Assembly (NCBI RefSeq): GCF_900103635.1
Contig: NZ_FMXK01000004.1
Span: 62,001-126,000 of the forward strand
Length of the DNA: 64,000 nt
Source: Butyrivibrio sp. INlla18
GTDB lineage: Bacteria; Bacillota; Clostridia; Lachnospirales; Lachnospiraceae
Direction: 5' to 3'
The position numbers were made by a program, and so were the translations under genes. The notes under the pieces are model-generated. The model saw nothing but the letters and a program-made list of their open reading frames with translations, was not told the origin of the DNA and did not search any database. Shown here piece after piece: positions 42,402 to 51,898 of the stretch; positions within the stretch are counted from its first letter, which is position 1; each line of letters begins with the position of its first letter.

Positions 42402-43330
42402 TAAACGATGTTTCCTTGATTATCAATCAATATCCAATCTTTCCAGTATTTATGCATAGTCTCAGGTTCAGCAACCTGATTATTTCTCATCTTAAGAGTA
42501 CGAACAAGCTCTTTGTCCTCTCTCTTGTTGAGCCTTGCACCCCAGAAGCTAAAGGTTGAATTGGCACAGATGTTGCCCTTACAGTGACTCATGAGCATCA
42601 GATCCTGAATGGAATCTTTGCCAATGTTCCAGTCTATTATAGTATATCTGGACTCGTCGCTGTAATTCTCCCTTGCGTATTCATGATCGCTGGTGAAGAT
42701 ATAGAAGTGTGTTGACGGATCCTCTTTGAGGAAATGATTCATAGCACTCTTGTAATACTCATCAGATGCGATGTTTCCAAGTATCTTTACATTTTCAGGA
42801 GCAAGATAATCGCCTCTTCTGATATGAACGCTTACTGAAACCTCAGAGTCCATCTTGGCTGCAATAACTTTGTTGCGCTGCTGCAGATCTGGATCTCTGT
42901 GGTCAGGAAAGACAAATAACTCTCTAAGCTCAGGCATAATGTCATCATAGTAATACTGACATGCAAAATAGCCTGTAATATACATATCATCCAGCTCGAA
43001 TACTTCCGGATGATACATCTTGGTCTCTACAAATACCTTAGGATTTGCAGAAGGAGTAAGTCTTAACATATTAGCAACTTTTCCTACTACCTTCTGGAAT
43101 ATATTTCTCTTTAAAAGAGCTGCCTTCTCCTCCTTGGTGCACACCTCATAAGGAAGGTCCTTAAAAAGTGCAAGTTCAAATTCTCTTGGAGCGAGCATGT
43201 TCTTTTGAATCTTTGGATCAAACCATGAAAGGTCCAACTTAACTTCTTTTCCAAGTTTTAATAGCTTACGATAAAGTGCATACTGCTGCATTTGGTTTCC
43301 CAGGCCGCCTGCGATCTGAATTATTATCAT
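42401..43330 (-). CDS. GT11 family alpha-1,2-fucosyltransferase-like enzyme
   Basis: 309 aa. The opening MIIIQIAGGLGNQMQQYALYRKL is the GT11 signature, SVHIRRGDYL is the donor-binding motif (H-x-R-R-x-D-Y), and ICANSTFSFWGARLN is the third motif. GT11 enzymes transfer fucose from GDP-fucose; no GDP-fucose synthesis genes are visible in the window. Confidence 0.9.
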   Translation of the reverse strand: MIIIQIAGGLGNQMQQYALYRKLLKLGKEVKLDLSWFDPKIQKNMLAPREFELALFKDLPYEVCTKEEKAALLKRNIFQKVVGKVANMLRLTPSANPKVFVETKMYHPEVFELDDMYITGYFACQYYYDDIMPELRELFVFPDHRDPDLQQRNKVIAAKMDSEVSVSVHIRRGDYLAPENVKILGNIASDEYYKSAMNHFLKEDPSTHFYIFTSDHEYARENYSDESRYTIIDWNIGKDSIQDLMLMSHCKGNICANSTFSFWGARLNKREDKELVRTLKMRNNQVAEPETMHKYWKDWILIDNQGNIV

Positions 43331-43357
43331 AGTATTTCCCCAATCCCCATTTAGTCT

Positions 43358-44530
43358 TTAAGCAGTTTCTTTTATCTTGTTATATGCCTTTATTAGTGAA
43401 TCCGGCTCAGATAGTTCCTGAACTGGAAGGCAATAGTTCTCATAGGTTCCAAAAAGATCTGTGGCAATGCCCTTACTCTTAACTGAATAGCCAATTACAA
43501 GTGTTGGAACATTGCTACTGTATGCAGCAATGGTGCTGTGTGTTCTGGCACCTACAAAAAAGCTGCACTTAGCGATATATCCTTTAAGTCCCTCAGCAGG
43601 TCTATCTCCAATAAGCGCGATCCTGCCAGTATCCTTAAATGCCTCATAGAGCTCAGTAAGAGGCTTTCTATCATCACTTCCACTCCATACCACATGTGGA
43701 ATAAGAGCCACAGAATCATCAGTGTTATCAAAGATATACTGAATGAATTTCTTGTAGTTCTCCATGGTGATTCCTGGAGTCTTTTCTTTTTCAATGACCA
43801 TAGGACTTAAATTTATTCCAATGGTCTTACCCTGTTTAACTACATCTCCATCTGAAACATCAGATGTATCAAGCATAAATGCAGGATCTTTTCTAAGAAC
43901 CAGCTTGTCAGCTGATATTCCCGCATTCAAAAGTCCATTATATGTGATCGATTCTCTTGCATATATCTTTGAATATGCACACAGGTCCTTGAATAGAACT
44001 GGGTCTTTTAGAGAATCAGGCTCTATTGAGCATCCCCAAAGGATTGTCTCAAAGCCTTTTTTCCTAAATACATTGTGAGCAAGGATAAGATCCTGCACCA
44101 TTTCCGGATAGCAGTAGTTGTCTCCTCCGATAGATACCGCCAATGGCTTCTGGCTCTTATCCCATTCAGGCGCATCCTTCACCATCTGTGAAAAGAGCTT
44201 AAAAGCATCCTTAAATCTGTATCTTAAGAAGGACTCTCTGTCTCCTGTGATCTTTCTGTATCCATAGTAGAGAACGTGATCAACAAATACTCTGTCGATG
44301 TGTCTTTCTTCTACAAGGGTACAAAGACCTTCTTTTTCTAGATCTCCAAGAGAATACTTTCTGTCCTCTGCCACGCTGTTGGTAACTATGAGAACTGGAA
44401 GCTTTGTATCTGCTCCCTGCTTTTCTCTTTCTGCCGCAATGAGTTTAACAGTGCTGTTTGCGATTGCTTCACAGCCATGATTCCCAGAGCCAGCATGCAT
44501 ATATAAAACTATTGGTCTGTTTAGATTCAT
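43358..44530 (-). CDS. Polysaccharide pyruvyl transferase
   Basis: 390 aa. The start YMHAGSGNHGCEAIANSTV and the segments WGCSIEPDSL, RESITYNGL, IGINLSPMV and FFVGARTHSTIAAYSSNVPTLVIGYSVKS match the PS_pyruv_trans family, which adds ketal-linked pyruvate to exopolysaccharide sugars or wall polymers from phosphoenolpyruvate. The ATG overlaps the upstream GT2 gene's stop by 4 bp. Confidence 0.9.
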   Translation of the reverse strand: MNLNRPIVLYMHAGSGNHGCEAIANSTVKLIAAEREKQGADTKLPVLIVTNSVAEDRKYSLGDLEKEGLCTLVEERHIDRVFVDHVLYYGYRKITGDRESFLRYRFKDAFKLFSQMVKDAPEWDKSQKPLAVSIGGDNYCYPEMVQDLILAHNVFRKKGFETILWGCSIEPDSLKDPVLFKDLCAYSKIYARESITYNGLLNAGISADKLVLRKDPAFMLDTSDVSDGDVVKQGKTIGINLSPMVIEKEKTPGITMENYKKFIQYIFDNTDDSVALIPHVVWSGSDDRKPLTELYEAFKDTGRIALIGDRPAEGLKGYIAKCSFFVGARTHSTIAAYSSNVPTLVIGYSVKSKGIATDLFGTYENYCLPVQELSEPDSLIKAYNKIKETA

Positions 44531-45504
44531 TTTTTATATCCCCCATAGAGCTTAAGATATAACTTAGGACTGATCCTAAAAAGAAGTACTTTAACCTTGT
44601 ATCCGGTTGAAAGTCCCGCAAAGGCGCCTCGCACCTTAAGAGCGTGTTCTATCTGGTCCCCAACTCTCATGATAACAAGGTTTGTGATATCAGCATCTCT
44701 CTGATCTTCAGGCACTACGGCTAGCTTACCAGCTACCAAAAGAGCTGTCATGATCTGGGAGGCAGCTACGCTCACAAAAGCATAATGTGAAATGTGCTCT
44801 GCTACTGGAAGAAGCCTATCTTCTGCCTCTTTCCAGCACACAAGCTGATCCATGTAACTTTCCTTAAATGCCCTGTTCATGGCACTTGCTTCGTTTTCTT
44901 CGTAGTTATACCCATTTCCGGATATGAGGCGTATAGTACGCTCTTTTCCCTGTAAAAGAGCTATATCAAGCATGAAGAGAAGATCCTCTCCAATAGATAG
45001 TCCTTCCTTGAACATCACATGGCCGTCTCTAAGAGTCTGTCTCTTAAAGAGCTTACCCCATACGTGGGTGTTCTTGTTAAGGATAGAATTCTCAATGTAC
45101 TGATAGCCGCTTATCTTACTGCTGCTAGCATAGCTATCTGTCTCATCAACTATCACAGTGGCTTCATCAAGGTATCTTAGCATATCCTCTGCAAAAGACT
45201 CCCATATAGTATCATCTGCATCCACAAAGGTAATGTAATCACCTTCTGCCATCTCAAGTCCGATATTCCTAGCATGGGATACACCAAAGTTTCTGGTGTG
45301 CTTGACCTTGATGCGACCATGCTGGTCTTTGGCTGCAAGCGCATCACACAGGTCGCTACTACCGTCAGTTGAGCCATCATCTACAAGTATTACTTCCAGT
45401 TCCTTCTCAAGAAGGTCCTTTTGGGCAAGACAAGACTGGACACATCTCTCCAGAGTGTCCTTAGCCTCATAAACTGGAATTATAATACTTAATACTCTGT
45501 CCAT
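44527..45504 (-). CDS. GT2 family glycosyltransferase
   Basis: 325 aa. GT-A fold: IIIPVYEAKDTLERCVQSCLAQ at the start, DDGSTDGSSDLCDALA, and the metal-binding VDADDTIW. The C-terminal third (ISGNGYNYEENEASAMNRAF) has the acceptor-side pattern seen in capsule enzymes. Substrate unknown. Overlaps the next genes by 4 and 16 bp. Confidence 0.9.
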   Translation of the reverse strand: MDRVLSIIIPVYEAKDTLERCVQSCLAQKDLLEKELEVILVDDGSTDGSSDLCDALAAKDQHGRIKVKHTRNFGVSHARNIGLEMAEGDYITFVDADDTIWESFAEDMLRYLDEATVIVDETDSYASSSKISGYQYIENSILNKNTHVWGKLFKRQTLRDGHVMFKEGLSIGEDLLFMLDIALLQGKERTIRLISGNGYNYEENEASAMNRAFKESYMDQLVCWKEAEDRLLPVAEHISHYAFVSVAASQIMTALLVAGKLAVVPEDQRDADITNLVIMRVGDQIEHALKVRGAFAGLSTGYKVKVLLFRISPKLYLKLYGGYKK

Positions 45505-46898
45505 TCTTCCCTTTCCACACCTGAAACTGTGTCGAAGCCATATTTCTCAGCATAGAACTGATTGATCCAGAAATGATAATCCTCATCAAGATCAGACTGA
45601 TATGCAAATGAGAATCTGTTATCCCACTGTGGTCTTAACTTTGGTGCATATACGTCTATCTCTCCCTTATCTGCAAGCTCCTGCAGATAAGCATCTCTTT
45701 CATTAAACTCTCTCTTGATCCTAGCAAGATTAGCTCCATTTTCGATATATGAGAACATCAAGATCAAAAGAGCTACTACTACCGCAGATGTTACAGCTGT
45801 CTGCTGCATTACAAATGCTAGTCCCTTTTCCTGATCAGAAGCACTTCCTGACAAGAGCTTAGTGTTAGCAAAGATAGCCACACCATTTGCTACAGCAATC
45901 ATAAGGAAAAGACCTGCTCCATAGTATGTTCTGATCTGAGATGATGGAACAGCTATAAGAGCAAATGCAGTAGCAAGTGCAATAAATCCAAAGAATCTCA
46001 TGGTTCTAGTCATCTCCATGAACTTTCTCTTATCTACTGCTACATAAGCTACGAAAATAATGAGCACTACAAACATTACTGTAAGAACAAGGTAGTTTTC
46101 CTTGATATTAAGAACGATCTTTAAAAATCTAGCCATAAGAGCCATAAATCCTGTGTGCTCTTCGTCTGCACCTTCTGCTCTTGAGTAGTTACCAGGAGAT
46201 GCGATCATGAAGGCAAATCCAATAAGGTTAGCTACTAAAGAGATCACCATCCAAGGCTTAAGGAACTTAAAGCTCTTGTTATTCTGAAGCCACTTATAGG
46301 CAAGGAGAATAACTGTAACAAGAATAACTCCGCCAGATGTATTCTCATTGCACCAGCCAGCTAAAAGTCCAAGTAATGCAAGCTTTATCATAAGTCCTAT
46401 AGAATTTTCTGACTCAAGCTTCAAGTGCTTTCTAAATAAAGTCACATATCCAAGTACGATGGTTCCTGTAAAGAGATAGTTACATGCTCCAGTCTCCCAG
46501 AAAACTGTGTTACTGATGGCTGGATCAAAGAACCATAAAAAGCAAAGGATAACGCCGTAGATCCTGATGTCGTATTTTTCTCTAGAATCAACATTTAAGT
46601 AGATAAGGGTTGATTCCAAAGTAAATACAAGGGCCGCCACAATATCAAAGATTACCTTGTTGCCGCTAAACAAAAAGAATCTAAGGATTATATGAGCTAC
46701 ATTTCTGCCACTGTGATGGAGATAATGATCATATTCCTGTCCAAAGAGATCAAATATGTTTTTGGCACCTGAAACAACGCCTCCATAGAAGATGTCATCA
46801 GACATAACAGGTGTCAGATACTCATAAACAGCCACCATTATGAAGGTTATAAATGCCATTAAGAAAAAGATATTTTTCTTAGTTTTGTTCTGAATCAT
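45489..46898 (-). CDS. DUF6056-type multi-pass membrane protein
   Basis: 469 aa, about eleven hydrophobic segments. The first extracellular loop MSDDIFYG...HYLHHSGRNVAH and the later WCNENTSGGV and PGNYSRAEG are typical of the DUF6056 membrane proteins found in surface-glycan clusters. These resemble GT-C type enzymes (acidic residues in the first loop) and may transfer a sugar from a lipid carrier, which is inference. Overlaps the Wzy-like gene's stop by 20 bp. Confidence 0.75.
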   Translation of the reverse strand: MIQNKTKKNIFFLMAFITFIMVAVYEYLTPVMSDDIFYGGVVSGAKNIFDLFGQEYDHYLHHSGRNVAHIILRFFLFSGNKVIFDIVAALVFTLESTLIYLNVDSREKYDIRIYGVILCFLWFFDPAISNTVFWETGACNYLFTGTIVLGYVTLFRKHLKLESENSIGLMIKLALLGLLAGWCNENTSGGVILVTVILLAYKWLQNNKSFKFLKPWMVISLVANLIGFAFMIASPGNYSRAEGADEEHTGFMALMARFLKIVLNIKENYLVLTVMFVVLIIFVAYVAVDKRKFMEMTRTMRFFGFIALATAFALIAVPSSQIRTYYGAGLFLMIAVANGVAIFANTKLLSGSASDQEKGLAFVMQQTAVTSAVVVALLILMFSYIENGANLARIKREFNERDAYLQELADKGEIDVYAPKLRPQWDNRFSFAYQSDLDEDYHFWINQFYAEKYGFDTVSGVEREEWTEY

Positions 46899-48075
46899 TT
46901 CTTTCTCCTCGATGTAAGATAAAGTCTCCCAAATAAACAGCTAGTATTGGAAGAAGCATATTCCTACCAATATATCTTGAAACAAATGTAGCTTCGATAA
47001 CTGTGTATACCCCAAGAGATAAGATAAGTATCAAAGTCCATGCGTCACGTCTTTTGAGGCACAGATAAATAAATACAAATGTAAGTATGACTATAAGTGC
47101 GCCAGGAATGATGCCATACCAGTAAAAGATCCTGACCCATCCCATATCAAACATCTCTTCACTAAGGTTATCTGAGAAAAGCTTCCAGGAAATAAGAGCT
47201 CCGCCGTGTCTCTCACTACCTCTGTAAAGGTTCTGTATTCTGTTATTTAACATATCATCAAATCTTGTAAGCTTGATCTGATAATCTGTATCCATGTGAA
47301 ATCTAGGTATCTCGCTTACAGCTGCTGCCCATACTGAAAAAGCTACTGCTGCCACTGGTGTAACAAGGGAAGTCAAAATATATGGGAACCTGAGCTTTCC
47401 AAGTACAGGAATGTATCTAACGATAAAGGCAATAGCAAGTGTACCCATAAATATCATTACGCTGGTTCTGGAAGATGTAAGCTTGTAGGTGCCCCAGATA
47501 GCGGCAAATGCTATTACGTACTGGTAGAGCTTAGCTTTTTTGCCATAGAGCCATATCCACAAAAGCTCCAGGGCATAAACGCAACCTGCCAGCGTATTTG
47601 GATGTCCAAAGCCAAATACATATCTCTTTTCATCCTCTATCTCTCTGCCATAATCAGTGATGATAGCTACATCTCCAAGGATTCCTGTAACGGATAACAG
47701 CACTATCACTGCAAAGCCAATGGCTGAAAAATAGAAGTAATATTTCATGATCTTTTTTAGATCGATATCTCTAAGTGCAAAGACATAATAGGAAAATCTA
47801 AGGAGCTCATTTCTACCTGTGATCCTATAACAAACAAAGGTAAATACTGTAACTAAGGCAATGGCGATCCACTCTTTTTTGTTATGCTCCATCAAAAGAA
47901 CTGCTGCCAAGGTAAAAAGAAATGTAACCCTGAAAACATGGCTGATATAAGGAATAGAAACTTCACTTTTTTCAAGGACCATGAAAAACAGTTCTAAAGT
48001 AATGGCAAGATATACCAGTACTTCCGCTGTCTTTTTCCTATTCTCTTTTGAAAACATGTCTAATAATTTTTCCAT
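46879..48075 (-). CDS. O-antigen/polysaccharide polymerase (Wzy-like)
   Basis: 398 aa, about ten hydrophobic segments with one large loop. Features GFGHPNTLAGCVYALELLW and LTSSRTSVMIFMGTLAI, the pattern of Wzy/O-antigen ligase-like membrane proteins. In the Wzx/Wzy route it would join flipped repeat units. No other polymerase candidate is seen in the cluster. Confidence 0.8.
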   Translation of the reverse strand: MEKLLDMFSKENRKKTAEVLVYLAITLELFFMVLEKSEVSIPYISHVFRVTFLFTLAAVLLMEHNKKEWIAIALVTVFTFVCYRITGRNELLRFSYYVFALRDIDLKKIMKYYFYFSAIGFAVIVLLSVTGILGDVAIITDYGREIEDEKRYVFGFGHPNTLAGCVYALELLWIWLYGKKAKLYQYVIAFAAIWGTYKLTSSRTSVMIFMGTLAIAFIVRYIPVLGKLRFPYILTSLVTPVAAVAFSVWAAAVSEIPRFHMDTDYQIKLTRFDDMLNNRIQNLYRGSERHGGALISWKLFSDNLSEEMFDMGWVRIFYWYGIIPGALIVILTFVFIYLCLKRRDAWTLILILSLGVYTVIEATFVSRYIGRNMLLPILAVYLGDFILHRGERNDSEQN

Positions 48076-48077
48076 AA

Positions 48078-49034
48078 TTATCTGCGTGTAATGATTCTTT
48101 TTATCTTTCTGAAAGCTTTTCTGAAAAAGCGTCCTGCTGTGATATCAAGGTAGTGATAGGTCCTTGATAAAGCTGTAACCTTCGGCATTACCAGATGGCT
48201 ATACTCTGAAAGGTGCTCACGAAGGTACTCAGGATATGTCTCGTCCACTTCGCATCTTTCAAACTTTGCATTTCGTCCAAAGATATCCTGTCCAAGAACA
48301 AGGTGGTCCATGGTCTCAGCAAGAATCTCTTTGTCATTGAGCTCCTGATGCGCTGCTGCCTTAACCTTAACGCCAATTCTCTTAGCTGGGTTAGTTTCCT
48401 TGCAGCCGCCCATATATCCAAAGTGCCATCCGCCATCAGCTACACGAACTGATCTCTCATCGCAGACAGAAATAAGGTCTCGAAGTCTCACAATTCCTTC
48501 CTTTGGAATATTGAGAATTGATGTAATCTTGGTTCCAAGCCACTTTCTATCTATTTCTGCTATCTCAGGAAATTCTCCTGTTATAGATAAAAGTCTTCCT
48601 GATCTTTCTTCGTTATTTACATATACGTAAAAGTTTCTCTGGGCAAGGTGATATACCTTGTGCTTGTCAAAGGTTTCGATGATATTAGTAAGAACCTCTG
48701 GATTTGGAATCTCATCTGCATCGCCAAAAATGATCACGTCATCCTCTGTGGCACCTACTTCATCAAGTCCCTTTGTAAGGTGGTTCTTTTGGAAATAGTC
48801 ACGCTCATGAGTTACCTTAAAGTCCTGATCCTCATCCACAACAACATAGATGATCTTGTCCAAAAACTCTTTGAACATATCCTTATTTTTCTCAAAACAA
48901 AGCTCTTTTGGTTCACCAGAAAAAGTAGTTGTGGCTTCCTCGATGATAAACTTATCCACATATGGGTTAAGAATATTGAGTCTAAGCCTTAAAATATCAA
49001 GTTCATTGAAAAAAGGTATAAGATCATAAACCAT
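48078..49034 (-). CDS. GT17 family glycosyltransferase
   Basis: 318 aa. The start MVYDLIPFFNELDILRLRL and EEATTTFSGEPKEL, followed by EDDVIIFGDADEIPNPE and DGGWHFGYMGG, are the Glyco_transf_17 pattern (related to beta-1,4-N-acetylglucosaminyltransferase III). Acts on an unknown acceptor. Overlaps the downstream GT2 gene by 11 bp. Confidence 0.88.
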   Translation of the reverse strand: MVYDLIPFFNELDILRLRLNILNPYVDKFIIEEATTTFSGEPKELCFEKNKDMFKEFLDKIIYVVVDEDQDFKVTHERDYFQKNHLTKGLDEVGATEDDVIIFGDADEIPNPEVLTNIIETFDKHKVYHLAQRNFYVYVNNEERSGRLLSITGEFPEIAEIDRKWLGTKITSILNIPKEGIVRLRDLISVCDERSVRVADGGWHFGYMGGCKETNPAKRIGVKVKAAAHQELNDKEILAETMDHLVLGQDIFGRNAKFERCEVDETYPEYLREHLSEYSHLVMPKVTALSRTYHYLDITAGRFFRKAFRKIKRIITRR

Positions 49035-50076
49035 GTTTTAAAATCCTTTTAATCCTTGTCTTTAATCTGCGCTTTGTAGCAGACATCATAAGTCTCAAAT
49101 ATGGGTCAGATGCCTTCTGAAGCTTGTGTACATAAACGTCCTCTTCTGGTGCCCATGCCGGAAGGTCAAGCTCTGCAAATTCGTTATAGAACTTCTGATC
49201 CATGAGCCATTTTAGCTTTTCTTTGATCTCAGAAAGAGGCACATTTGAATAGATAATATTTATCACCGCGATGGTACATGTAAGAGACTTTCTGGCATTG
49301 ATGTAACTGTTAAAGCAGTCACCAACCCATTTCTCACTATAGTCTGCAAATGCCTCCCAAGCTCTCTCCTGATGAGTTATGTAATCAGGATGATAGCCTG
49401 CTGTGAGGCCTTCGTTGTTTCTGCGATAGTAATACAAGATCTCATCCACATAGACGATCTCTTTTGCCTTGTCGATAAATGCAGCAGTCTGAAGGAGGTC
49501 CTCGCCGTGATTAAGTTTATCCTGCTCATTGACACTGATAGCAGAAAGAGCAAGTTCTCTGGTAATGCACTTATTCCAGAGGGCGTTTAGAGAATCGTTC
49601 TTGCACATGATCTCGTAAAAGATTCTCTTGTCGTCTCCTTTATATATCTTTCCCTCTTCAAGTGGGAATGAAAACTTTCTCTTTTCCTTGTCATCAAGAT
49701 ATGCTGCGTTATACAGCACCATATCAAGGGCAGGAGCATTCCTTCTATTCTGGACTATAGCTCTTTCTATCTTGGAAAGAGCTGCGCCTGTAAGACAGTC
49801 ATCTACGTCAACAAATATGAGCCACTGTCCCTTAGCATTCTTGATTCCTTCTCTTCTGGCGCTATAGGCACCAATTGGTCCATAGTGAAAGGCCTTTATG
49901 AAGGGATAACTTCTTGCATACTCATCGCAGATCTTGGGACTATTATCTGTGGAGCCATTTTCCACAAACAGCACCTCAAGGTCAATGTCCTGATCAAGCT
50001 GAGCGATGATAGGATCCATCATGTCATCTATGTACTTCTCGCCATTATGAACAGGCACTATGATCGAAAAAGTCAT
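49024..50076 (-). CDS. GT2 family glycosyltransferase
   Basis: 350 aa from the ATG at 50076, which overlaps the previous gene's stop as ATGA; the longer frame upstream is inside that gene. GT-A motifs: FSIIVPVHNGEKYIDDM, FVENGSTDNSPKICDEY and FVDVDDCLTG. A basic C-terminal tail (TKRRLKTRIKRILKHG) suggests membrane association. Substrate unknown. Confidence 0.9.
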   Translation of the reverse strand: MTFSIIVPVHNGEKYIDDMMDPIIAQLDQDIDLEVLFVENGSTDNSPKICDEYARSYPFIKAFHYGPIGAYSARREGIKNAKGQWLIFVDVDDCLTGAALSKIERAIVQNRRNAPALDMVLYNAAYLDDKEKRKFSFPLEEGKIYKGDDKRIFYEIMCKNDSLNALWNKCITRELALSAISVNEQDKLNHGEDLLQTAAFIDKAKEIVYVDEILYYYRRNNEGLTAGYHPDYITHQERAWEAFADYSEKWVGDCFNSYINARKSLTCTIAVINIIYSNVPLSEIKEKLKWLMDQKFYNEFAELDLPAWAPEEDVYVHKLQKASDPYLRLMMSATKRRLKTRIKRILKHGL

Positions 50077-50843
50077 GTGATATTGTGCTCCTCTTTCCAC
50101 TTCTTTGATCTTCTCCAAAACAGAAGTGGTCTTACTGCCATCTTAAATCTCTTCTTTGGGCTGTAAAAATGTGGATAACCTTCATTTTCTCCCCACCATT
50201 TGTGGAAAGCAAAAGGCTCTATGCCCTTATTTTCTGGGAGAGGATGTTCTCTACCAAATCTAACCGCAAGTTCAAGTGGTGCCCACTTAAGCCCCTCTGC
50301 CTCCATGTCGTTCTTGTGCATGCAGCAAAGGAAGATATCCTCATTGTAAAAATCATCGTATCCCTTTTCCCACTTAAGGTTATGTACAGTTGGATACTCA
50401 AGAAGTCTCTTTGACCTGATGGAAACACTGTTTCCTACGCGGCAGATCTCACCCTTACTATCTCTGTAGGCATAGTCATTCTGCGGAAGTGGCCAAGGAG
50501 ATCCGATGTAGTCGTACTCAAGAAACTCATCAGTCCAGTTCTCAGGGTGAATAATAAATCCATCAGCATGAACTATCATGACAAAGTCAGTTTTGATGTG
50601 GTCCTTTAGCTCATAGACCATCTTGTAATTAAATTTATCAATGCTATCAAGCTTGTCTGTGTGGCTATATCTGATATTCTGAGGGAGATAAAAAGGCTTC
50701 TTGTCTGTAATAAGCACTGCATCTCCAAATTCAATATCCCTCATGCTGTACTTCATGGCCTTGACGGTCTCATAGATGTTGACGCTGGTCATAGCACAGA
50801 GAGTCACATTAGGAAGCTTTAATTTTTTACTATTATCACTCAT
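50073..50843 (-). CDS. DUF5672 family protein (probable glycosyltransferase-related)
   Basis: 256 aa. The stretch DFVMIVHADGFIIHPENWTDEFLEYDYIGSPWP with a following VGNSVSIRSKRL is typical of DUF5672, commonly found in glycan clusters. The VHADG motif could be a divergent D-x-D metal site. Its function is unproven. Overlaps the next gene by 4 bp. Confidence 0.82.
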   Translation of the reverse strand: MSDNSKKLKLPNVTLCAMTSVNIYETVKAMKYSMRDIEFGDAVLITDKKPFYLPQNIRYSHTDKLDSIDKFNYKMVYELKDHIKTDFVMIVHADGFIIHPENWTDEFLEYDYIGSPWPLPQNDYAYRDSKGEICRVGNSVSIRSKRLLEYPTVHNLKWEKGYDDFYNEDIFLCCMHKNDMEAEGLKWAPLELAVRFGREHPLPENKGIEPFAFHKWWGENEGYPHFYSPKKRFKMAVRPLLFWRRSKKWKEEHNIT

Positions 50844-50846
50844 AAC

Positions 50847-51884
50847 TTATATCCGCTTTATAATACCGGTTCTTCTCTCAAGAGATCTTATGATCTTCTT
50901 AAGGTAAAAGACTCCGTAGATACATTTTCTTCTGATGATCTGGCAGAAGTATCTAAACTTACCAGGCTTTACATTTCTTCTGGCATAAAGTCTTGATGTC
51001 TTTTTGTATTCTTCAAGCTCTTTTCTGCACTCATCAGCAGTAAATATCTTGCCCTTCTTGTCCTGATAATGAAGGAAGGTGTAGATGTTCTGCTCTGAAG
51101 ACCAGAAGCCATCTGAAATATTGTGTCTTGCCCAGTACTTAGGAGCTATGGCGTACTTGAGCTCTGTGCTTGAAAGTACTGGCATTATTGAAAATGAAGA
51201 ATTTGAAAGGATAAGGTACCTTGCATTCTTGACTGTTACATAATCCTTACCCATATCAAAATGATGACACTCATACTCAGGAAGGACCTTTTTGGCAGCC
51301 TCTTCATCCTCTGTTACTACCATGAATCTCATGTTTGGATTTATCTCTTTCATATGCTCGATGGCATTTAAGAAATATCTCCTGTCAAGGTACAGCTCAG
51401 GGTGGTCAGTATACTCGCCGCCTCTGATATTGATAATGCAAAGATCATCTGATGTGTACTCATAGGACTCTGCCTCAGGCTTAACCTTAAGCCAATCTTT
51501 TATCTGATCTCTATATTTTTCAAAATAGCTCTGATCCTGGAGATTACCATAAATAAGGGTATTATCTTCAACTTCAAAAAGCTTTGGATCAGGGCCACTT
51601 ATATAGCAGCCATTTGCCATGTCGTGCTTGGAATTACCCATGTACAGGCGATCATCCTGCTCAACAAAGATCTTGAACTTATCCTTGTCCTTAAGAGGAA
51701 TCTCTTTGCCCATATCAATATCCATGAAATACATTCCCATGTTGGACTGAGCTACATTTCCAACCTGACCAGGATTTATGAAACCAAAATCAACGCCTTT
51801 TTCAAGAGCTACACATCTTGTAGTCACATAGAAAAAAAGCTGATTTCCAAGTCCATATCCTTTTATAAACTCTGTTCCTATCAT
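50847..51884 (-). CDS. GT11-related glycosyltransferase
   Basis: 345 aa. FIKGYGLGNQLFFYVTTRCVA matches the GT11 GLGNQ opening, and LSNSSFSIMPVLSS the last motif. The donor motif is altered: IINIRGGEYTDH replaces H-x-R-R-x-D-Y, so donor use may differ from fucose. A basic C-terminal tail (KKIIRSLERRTG) suggests membrane contact. Confidence 0.78.
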   Translation of the reverse strand: MIGTEFIKGYGLGNQLFFYVTTRCVALEKGVDFGFINPGQVGNVAQSNMGMYFMDIDMGKEIPLKDKDKFKIFVEQDDRLYMGNSKHDMANGCYISGPDPKLFEVEDNTLIYGNLQDQSYFEKYRDQIKDWLKVKPEAESYEYTSDDLCIINIRGGEYTDHPELYLDRRYFLNAIEHMKEINPNMRFMVVTEDEEAAKKVLPEYECHHFDMGKDYVTVKNARYLILSNSSFSIMPVLSSTELKYAIAPKYWARHNISDGFWSSEQNIYTFLHYQDKKGKIFTADECRKELEEYKKTSRLYARRNVKPGKFRYFCQIIRRKCIYGVFYLKKIIRSLERRTGIIKRI

Positions 51885-51898
51885 ATAATCCTAAGCCC

